Positions 1 to 6,551 of a stretch of 13,709 nucleotides of DNA are shown here, one piece after another; positions within the stretch are counted from its first letter, which is position 1, and every line of letters begins with the position of its first letter. This DNA comes from Phycisphaera sp. (GTDB lineage Bacteria; Planctomycetota; Phycisphaerae; Phycisphaerales; Phycisphaeraceae). The notes beneath the pieces were generated by a model. It ran no database searches and was not told the DNA's origin. It was given only the letters and a program-made list of their open reading frames with translations. Made by a program: the position numbers and the translations under genes. Location: assembly GCA_029287335.1 (NCBI GenBank), contig JARFRI010000408.1, positions 1-13,709 on the forward strand, written 5' to 3'.

Positions 1-947
<947 letters not shown>

Positions 948-1141
948 GCGTTTTCTTTCTGCAGTGCGGCCCAGGGATTGTGTCGCCAGCCGAAAGTGGC
1001 TGGTCGGTCCAAGGGCAGGGGGGACGCACCGAGAAGTTCGCAGACAGTCCGCGAGGAAATCATCCGATGCGCTGCAACTGTCGCTGGGGTCGTTGACCCG
1101 GCGGTTGCCGGTTTGCTTATCGACCAAAAGGAGGGAGTTGT
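948..1141 (-). promoter_or_regulatory. Long 5' leader of the DEAD-box helicase mRNA
   Basis: About 194 nt separate the predicted transcription start (near 1141) from the helicase ATG. No convincing gene lies here. Three small hairpins are visible in plus-strand coordinates: 986-991 with 998-1003 (CCAGCC/GGCTGG, 6-nt loop), 1098-1102 with 1107-1111 (CCGGC/GCCGG, 4-nt loop), and 1087-1091 with 1095-1099 (GGGTC/GACCC, 3-nt loop). The last two share bases 1098-1099, so they cannot form together. Long structured leaders are known for cold-inducible DEAD-box helicase genes such as E. coli deaD/csdA and cyanobacterial crhR. A regulatory role here is inference. Confidence 0.4.
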
Positions 1142-1147
1142 CGCGAA

Positions 1148-1176
1148 GTTATAGCCACAACCGGGTCCAGAGTCAA
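1148..1176 (-). promoter_or_regulatory. Sigma-70-type promoter of the helicase gene
   Basis: On the minus strand the -35 box TTGACT (plus 1171-1176, 5/6 match to consensus) is followed after exactly 17 bases by TATAAC (plus 1148-1153, 5/6 match). It lies downstream of the esterase stop codon (1220-1222) and points at the helicase. The predicted start is near 1141. This is the best promoter match I noticed in the window. Confidence 0.7.
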
Positions 1177-1219
1177 TTAACGATGAGGTTATCGCCGCTT
1201 GGGATGGTCAGGGCAGGGC

Positions 1220-2491
1220 TTACCCCTCGTACTGATCAATGTAGGCCACGTCCTCATCACTGAAGGCTCGCTTGCTGTAGCCACGTTTTTTGCCATCTTC
1301 CAACTCGAGTATGACTCTGCCGCGCGAGGCTTCAATGAACCTGGCCTTGAAGCTCTTGCCGTTGGTCCCGGTCCAATCACGCATCTGGTGGTCGATCGGC
1401 TCGGCAGGCTTGTTCTCTGAGTTGCTATCGCCCCCGCTGCTAGCCGAGCCACCTTGGTTCTTTTCGAGCAGTTGGACCATGGCCTTACCCAGGCCTTCGC
1501 CGACGTTCATGTAGGTCTGTACGTTGTTGCCGTAGTGCCCGCAAGAGCCGCCGCCCATGGAGAGCGGGTTGGCGTAGACGAAGCCGACCTTGCCCTTGAG
1601 TTCTTCATTGTCGCTTTTTGAAAGCGCGATGAGTGCATTGATCATCGCCCCGTCGGCCCCCTTGGCATCCAGCTTGGTTTCGCCCAGGGACGCCGCGACA
1701 AACAAAGCGTCAGGTGCGTCAAAGTCTTTACGCAACGACCGGATCAACTGGACGAGGTTTTGGCCGTAGCGGTTGTAGTGTGCGGGGTTGCCTTTTTCCT
1801 TGCAGCCCTGCCACCAGAAGAAGCCCTTCACTTCGTACTTTGTTGCGCCGGGATAGAATTTATCGAGGTTTTCGAGCACGTGCTTCGCCGAGGCAACATC
1901 GCCGTCGTACTGGCAGCCGGCGTACCAACCTTTAGACATATCGCCACCGGTATCGCCGCGGGGGTTGTCCGGCGTACCGCGGTAGCCGGGATGGAGCTTG
2001 CCGTCGTATTCGTAAGCCTCGGTGCCGGGCGGGAGGAGGTCCCAGCCGAGGCTGCGGTTGCCGATACAGCTCTTGAGGATCATGACCGGTGCGTCAGTGG
2101 CGTTGCCGAGGTGGTGACCGATGCCGATCTCCGGCCCGATCTTTTTCTGCTCGATGGTCATCCAGTTGTTCTGTTTGATGTCCCCAATTTTGTTGCCGGA
2201 TGCCATGATGAATACGTTGCGAACATCCTTGCGGACCGTCCACGCGCCCGAATCGTCGACCAGGTAAGGGTATTTCTCTGCTGCCATGCCTTGCAATGGG
2301 GCTGTGTTACCGGAGCCGACCATGTTGGACTGGCCCATCAGGATGTAGACCTGTACGGGCTTGGACATGTCGGCCGGTTGGCCATCGGGGTCCGGCATTG
2401 CATCAGCATCCGCCGCAACGGGTTGGGCAAGCAAGACGAATAGCAAGACAAAGATGCTTGCCGATAATTGACGGGGTATGAAGTGTGGCAT
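1220..2491 (-). CDS. Secreted sialate O-acetylesterase-like (SASA/CE6) SGNH esterase with SHD1-type tail
   Basis: 423-residue exported esterase expected to remove acetyl groups from carbohydrates outside the cytoplasm. Residues 1-27 form a signal peptide (hydrophobic core 11-22, likely cleavage after PVAA). The SASA domain begins with YILMGQSNMVGSG, giving nucleophile Ser55 in the family's GQSNM block. EIGIGHHLG (121-129) and FFWWQG (224-229) are the next conserved blocks, and CGHYGNN with His319 is the likely catalytic histidine. A low-complexity Gly/Ser/Asn linker (347-360) leads to residues 370-421 (MRDWTGTNGKSFKARFIEA ... GKKRGYSKRAFSDEDVAYI), which match the SHD1-like module often appended to planctomycete secreted proteins. 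Substrate is unknown; xylan or sialic acid acetyl esters are the family precedents. The start is supported by the Shine-Dalgarno at 2499-2504. I see no obvious terminator after the stop. Confidence 0.85.
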   Translation of the reverse strand: MPHFIPRQLSASIFVLLFVLLAQPVAADADAMPDPDGQPADMSKPVQVYILMGQSNMVGSGNTAPLQGMAAEKYPYLVDDSGAWTVRKDVRNVFIMASGNKIGDIKQNNWMTIEQKKIGPEIGIGHHLGNATDAPVMILKSCIGNRSLGWDLLPPGTEAYEYDGKLHPGYRGTPDNPRGDTGGDMSKGWYAGCQYDGDVASAKHVLENLDKFYPGATKYEVKGFFWWQGCKEKGNPAHYNRYGQNLVQLIRSLRKDFDAPDALFVAASLGETKLDAKGADGAMINALIALSKSDNEELKGKVGFVYANPLSMGGGSCGHYGNNVQTYMNVGEGLGKAMVQLLEKNQGGSASSGGDSNSENKPAEPIDHQMRDWTGTNGKSFKARFIEASRGRVILELEDGKKRGYSKRAFSDEDVAYIDQYEG

Positions 2492-2498
2492 CGTAAGA

Positions 2499-2504
2499 CT
2501 CCTC
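2499..2504 (-). promoter_or_regulatory. Shine-Dalgarno of the SASA esterase gene
   Basis: The minus strand reads GAGGAG, then 7 bases, then ATG. It fixes the start at 2491 and is stronger than what precedes most other genes here. Confidence 0.75.
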
Positions 2505-2610
2505 GACGACGTGGGATCAATGTGACATAGATGCGTACGCTAGATATAGATGGATGACGCGTTCGATACAGCTATCTTACAGGTCTCTCCAGTCCCCTCC
2601 AACCAGGCAC

Positions 2611-2630
2611 AACACGCGCACAGCCGTGTT
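2611..2630. repeat. Inverted repeat in the divergent esterase/DUF47 intergenic region
   Basis: AACACG (2611-2616) and CGTGTT (2625-2630) are perfect inverted arms around 8 bases, ending 17 bases before the DUF47 ATG. It could be an operator or a leader hairpin. The rest of the 156-bp divergent spacer (2492-2647) shows no confident -35/-10 pair; a perfect 8-bp palindrome GCGTACGC occurs at 2533-2540. Confidence 0.35.
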
Positions 2631-2647
2631 AAACGATAGGCTATGTT

Positions 2648-3319
2648 ATGCGCTCGATTACGATGCTCTTTGGCCGATCGCCTTTTGTTCCGATCCAACA
2701 CCACATGGACCGGGTGGGTCGTTGCGTTTCTAAAGGCCAGGCACTACTCGATGCCTACCTTGTCGGCGACCAGAAAACGGTCGAGCAATTGGCCCGCGAG
2801 ATCGAGCATATCGAGGGCGAGGCGGACAAGATCAAACGCGATGTCGAGCAGCAGCTCCGCAGTGGTATCTTTATGGCGGTCGAGCGTGGTCGGCTTCGAC
2901 AGGTCATCGTCGTGCAGGACTCGATCGCGGACAAGATGCAGAACTTGGCCAGGCTTACCACGCTGCGTGCCTGTGAAGAGCCCCCGGCCTTTGAAAAGAC
3001 ATTCCGCCAATTTGTCGAATTGAACATGAAGATCTTTTTGGCGATCCGTGGGGTGATCGATGAACTCGACCAGCTCCTTGAATCCGGAGCAGGGGACGTG
3101 CAAAAGGCCATCGCCCAGCACATCCAGCACGTCTCCAAACTCGAAGGCGACGCAGACGATCTGCAGCACCGTCTACTCAAAGAACTCTTCGCGGTCGAAC
3201 ATAAGATGACGCCCGGCAGCTTCTTTCTGTGGACCAAAATCTTCAAACAAGTCGGCGACATCGGCGACCGGAGCAACCGACTGGGTAACCGCTTGCGCAG
3301 CACGTTGCAGATCAAGTAA
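2648..3319 (+). CDS. DUF47 family protein (PhoU-like, TIGR00153/YkaA type)
   Basis: 223 residues, the usual length for the DUF47/TIGR00153 family. These are all-alpha cytoplasmic proteins distantly related to PhoU that usually accompany and modulate low-affinity PiT phosphate transporters. Matching landmarks are FGRSPFVPIQHHMDRV near the N-terminus (8-23), the charged helix IEGEADKIKRDVEQQL (residues 54-69), the RSGIFMAVERGRL turn (70-82), LEGDADDLQHRLLKELFAVE in the second half, and the C-terminal signature KIFKQVGDIGDRSNRLGNRL. No membrane segment or signal peptide is seen. The start is uncertain: ATG at 2648 has only a weak TAGG 8 bases upstream, and Met6 (2663) also fits family N-termini. 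No PiT gene is adjacent; the downstream gene converges with 13 bases between the stops. Calling it a phosphate-transport regulator is inference from the family. Confidence 0.88.
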   Translation: MRSITMLFGRSPFVPIQHHMDRVGRCVSKGQALLDAYLVGDQKTVEQLAREIEHIEGEADKIKRDVEQQLRSGIFMAVERGRLRQVIVVQDSIADKMQNLARLTTLRACEEPPAFEKTFRQFVELNMKIFLAIRGVIDELDQLLESGAGDVQKAIAQHIQHVSKLEGDADDLQHRLLKELFAVEHKMTPGSFFLWTKIFKQVGDIGDRSNRLGNRLRSTLQIK

Positions 3320-3332
3320 CCCATACGATGAC

Positions 3333-6300
3333 TTATTCATCAACCGACACGACGCAGTCGTCTCCGACAAAGTAGAGCTTCGTCTCGATCGATTGCAGTG
3401 ATAAGCCGAGCATGACAGACAGTGCCTGGCGGTAGAGCCGGAGCTGGTCGGCGTAGCGTGCAACAGCCGCATCGATCGTCTGATCATCCACACGATCGGT
3501 CTTGTAGTCGACGAGCACGGCACGGGTGGGTTTGTTGTTTTCATGCCAAAGATGGACGCGGTCGAAGCTGCCGGTGACCAGGCGGCCGTCGAGCCGAGCC
3601 ATGAAGCGGCGCTCGCGCCAGAGCGTGTCGGCACCGTTGCGTTGCAGAAGTGATTTAGCGGCAGGTTTGGTCAACGCATGCAACAACGATGTAGCGGTGT
3701 GGTCCACATCGATCCCGGCTGTACTGACCGATGCACCGGCTTGACGAAGCGTGTCCGCATCAGGCAAGTCATCATCGATAAACCCGACGCATTCGAGCAT
3801 GGCGTGGATGATCGTGCCGTAGCGCTGGCCGGTGTTGGGCGTGATGCTCAACAGGTCGTTGGCGTTGACGCTGGCTTGGTTATGCAACTCGCTGGGGCTG
3901 GTCTTGACCCATGATCGCGACTGGTCCGCCCCACGTTCCACCAGCTTGATCGGCTCTTCAATGCCAGCAGTCGGCAAAGGCACCGCTATATGCTTGGGCG
4001 ACGCGCTGCTCCACTGAGGCGTGCCCAGTTCGTAGAGGCATTCATCGCCATCAAAGCTCTCGCCATCATCGGCGCGGAGGGCCTGACGCAGGATCGCGGC
4101 GTATGACAAGTTGGTTAGACCTTTACTGCCGACCTTACCCTTCGCGCTTTGTTTTAACGGTCTGATCAACATGTGCAATGCCTGCCGGGCGCGTGTCATC
4201 GCGACATATAGCAGGCACAAATCTTCGGTGCGTTTCTCATGGGTCCGCTGAGCGTGGGCCTGTTCAAGGGCTGGCGTCAGGCCGACGAGCGCTTTAGGCA
4301 GTCGGCGATACACACCGCGCACTGGATCGATCGGCGAATCACGGTCCAGCACGATCAGATCGCGTTGATCTTGTGAAGAAAGCGTGCCATCCAAATCGGG
4401 CAGCACCACCGCATCGAACTCCAAACCCTTGCTCGCGTGGATCGTCATCACACGCACCGGTGCAGGCGAGGCGTCTTGCACTTTTGCGGCCTGGACCGAC
4501 TGAACGAAGAAGCCTGGCCGAAGCGTTGGCCCGTCGTTGTCGTAGACTTGTGCTAACTCGAGTAACTGCATCAACCGAGTAAGCGAAGCGCGATCGCAAC
4601 TTGGCGCGAGTTGCTCGACCCACTGCGCGATGACCGCGGTGTAGCCAGTATCCATCAACGAACGACGGATCTCCCGCGCAACCGCCTCGGGATTTTTGCC
4701 GGCCGTGAGTCCGAGGACTTCACCCATGGGCGAGTTGGTGGCATGGAATCGCGAGACACTGTCGCCGGGGTGGTCGGCGAACTGGATCGCGGCGAGCACC
4801 GCAGCGACGGCCGGGTTGTGCCCGATCGGATTGCCGCCCTCTTCCGCGGCAGGGACACCTAGCGAACGCAGGGCATGCATGAGGGTTTGGGCCTTGGCGC
4901 GGGAGCGCATCAGCACGCCGATGGTTTGGTTGGGCACCTGTTTGAGCAGGTCCTGGATGTATCCGGCGACGTAGTGCGCGTGCGCATCGGGCGGCGCGGC
5001 GACCTCGTCATCATCCGACTCGTTGTCGTTATCGTTTGATGCATCGTTCGCCGTGGTGTGCAGCACGGCATGGCCGGGCAGCGTCTGCTTGACCGCGTGA
5101 TGCAGCTCGAAGCTGTCCTGCCACTGCTGCGCCGCGGGCTGGCAGTCAGACAACGCTGCATTGCCAATGAGATTCGTGAACACTTCGTTGACCGCATCGA
5201 GTACGACCTGCGACGAGCGGTAGCTGTCACTCAGTGTCATCGGCTCGACGCCGGGCAAGGCCTCGACCGCATCGAATAGTTCAGCACAGCCGCCCCGCCA
5301 ACCGTAGATCGCCTGCTTCGTGTCGCCGACGCAGAACAGGCTTCGGCTGTCCTCGAAGTTGTCGGTGATCTGCTGGGCAAAAGGCTTGAGCACTTTCCAC
5401 TGGCTTAGCGAGGTGTCTTGGAACTCATCGAGCAGGAGGTGGGTCACCTTCGCATCAAGGCGATAGCACAGCTCGTCCACACCCGCCTCGCCCATCGCCG
5501 GCAGACCCTCCGCCAAGACATGCGTCAGGTCGCTGAACAACAGCACGCGTTGGGCGTAGCGCGTATCACGATAGTGCCGATCAAACCATGCAAGCAGGTC
5601 ATACGTCGCCAGGGTCTGGTCGGCCAAGGCGCGCAGACGGACCGATCGAGCGTGTACCGCCAGCGGAACGATCGCACGGTGCCAGTCTTCGGAAATCGGG
5701 GCGCGCGAATAGGCGTCGGCCTGCTCGTTGACCTTCACCACCAGGCCGTTGCTCATCACGCTGTCCCAGTGACCAATCTGTGCGTCTGCCAGTAGCTTCT
5801 CATACGTTTTCGCAAACGCCTTATGTGGTTCACCTTTATTCGTGACCGGCAGCGCCGAACGCATCGCATCAAGCTGCTCAATCGCTGCGCCAAGCAATTC
5901 TTGATCAAGCAACCCGCTGTCAGGCAGTTGATCCCACAGCGATCGATCCGGGTAGCTGCGGTAGACGTCGCCGAGGTCTTTGACGATGTGATCGATGGCT
6001 TCGGTCACGCTGCGCTGGGCGGTGTCGTGGTGCAGTCGGCGGAGCAACTCGATCAGCGTCAACATGCCCTCGTCGTTGCCGGCCTGCTCGCCGAGGACCG
6101 CATGGATCGCGTCGAAGCGCATCTGCTGCGCCAACGGCGAACCCTCATCGATCAGCCTTGGATCGGGCGGCAACCCCAAGTCCATCGCCAGCGCACGGGC
6201 AGCACGATTAAAGAAACTGTCGATCGTGCCCACCGCCAAGCGGTTGAGCCCATTGGTCATCGATCGCAGCATGGCCATGCAGTCCGATTGCGTTAGCTCG

Positions 6301-6551
6301 GGCATGTTCAATGCGTCGGCGATCTGCTGCCGACCTGTATCAGTCGCACATGCCGAGGCGAGTCGGCCGAGCACACGGGCCAGCACTTCGCCCGCAGCCT
6401 TGCGTGTAAAGGTCGTCGCGAGGATCTGCTGCGGCGGCTCTTGGCGAACTAGTAAATCAAGGTAACGCGTCGTGAGTTGATAGGTCTTGCCCGCGCCGGC
6501 CGAGGCACGCACGACCTGGTGGGGTAGCGAAGACATCGGTGGCTGACTCAT
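3333..6551 (-). CDS. addA: AddA-type UvrD-family helicase with C-terminal RecB-like nuclease
   Basis: 1072-residue helicase-nuclease subunit expected to pair with AddB, unwinding and resecting DNA double-strand ends for RecA loading. Helicase motifs: I ASAGAGKT (16-23, Lys22), Ia ATTFTRKAAGE (45-55), Ic GTIDSFF (108-114), II LLLDEFQDTS (372-381, Asp375/Glu376), III FCVGDTKQAIYGWRG (406-420), IV SDSYRSS (441-447), V TIHASKGLEFDAVVLPD (703-719), VI LYVAMTRAR (781-789). An acidic Asn/Asp/Glu linker at 507-517 interrupts domain 2A/2B. The nuclease has GTIIHAMLE (His916), GSFDR (Asp997), VDYKTD (Asp1015, Lys1017) and QLRLY (1036-1040), so the PD-(D/E)XK site is complete. Length is somewhat below B. 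subtilis AddA (about 1230). The ATG overlaps the addB stop (ATGA), implying translational coupling. Intact helicase motifs in only one of the two subunits favour AddAB over AdnAB. Confidence 0.92.
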   Translation of the reverse strand: MSQPPMSSLPHQVVRASAGAGKTYQLTTRYLDLLVRQEPPQQILATTFTRKAAGEVLARVLGRLASACATDTGRQQIADALNMPELTQSDCMAMLRSMTNGLNRLAVGTIDSFFNRAARALAMDLGLPPDPRLIDEGSPLAQQMRFDAIHAVLGEQAGNDEGMLTLIELLRRLHHDTAQRSVTEAIDHIVKDLGDVYRSYPDRSLWDQLPDSGLLDQELLGAAIEQLDAMRSALPVTNKGEPHKAFAKTYEKLLADAQIGHWDSVMSNGLVVKVNEQADAYSRAPISEDWHRAIVPLAVHARSVRLRALADQTLATYDLLAWFDRHYRDTRYAQRVLLFSDLTHVLAEGLPAMGEAGVDELCYRLDAKVTHLLLDEFQDTSLSQWKVLKPFAQQITDNFEDSRSLFCVGDTKQAIYGWRGGCAELFDAVEALPGVEPMTLSDSYRSSQVVLDAVNEVFTNLIGNAALSDCQPAAQQWQDSFELHHAVKQTLPGHAVLHTTANDASNDNDNESDDDEVAAPPDAHAHYVAGYIQDLLKQVPNQTIGVLMRSRAKAQTLMHALRSLGVPAAEEGGNPIGHNPAVAAVLAAIQFADHPGDSVSRFHATNSPMGEVLGLTAGKNPEAVAREIRRSLMDTGYTAVIAQWVEQLAPSCDRASLTRLMQLLELAQVYDNDGPTLRPGFFVQSVQAAKVQDASPAPVRVMTIHASKGLEFDAVVLPDLDGTLSSQDQRDLIVLDRDSPIDPVRGVYRRLPKALVGLTPALEQAHAQRTHEKRTEDLCLLYVAMTRARQALHMLIRPLKQSAKGKVGSKGLTNLSYAAILRQALRADDGESFDGDECLYELGTPQWSSASPKHIAVPLPTAGIEEPIKLVERGADQSRSWVKTSPSELHNQASVNANDLLSITPNTGQRYGTIIHAMLECVGFIDDDLPDADTLRQAGASVSTAGIDVDHTATSLLHALTKPAAKSLLQRNGADTLWRERRFMARLDGRLVTGSFDRVHLWHENNKPTRAVLVDYKTDRVDDQTIDAAVARYADQLRLYRQALSVMLGLSLQSIETKLYFVGDDCVVSVDE

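Noticed and set aside
3327..3341. Terminator between the convergent DUF47 and addA genes.
   Set aside because: GATGA/TCATC is only a 5-bp AT-rich stem without a T run and overlaps the addA stop codon.
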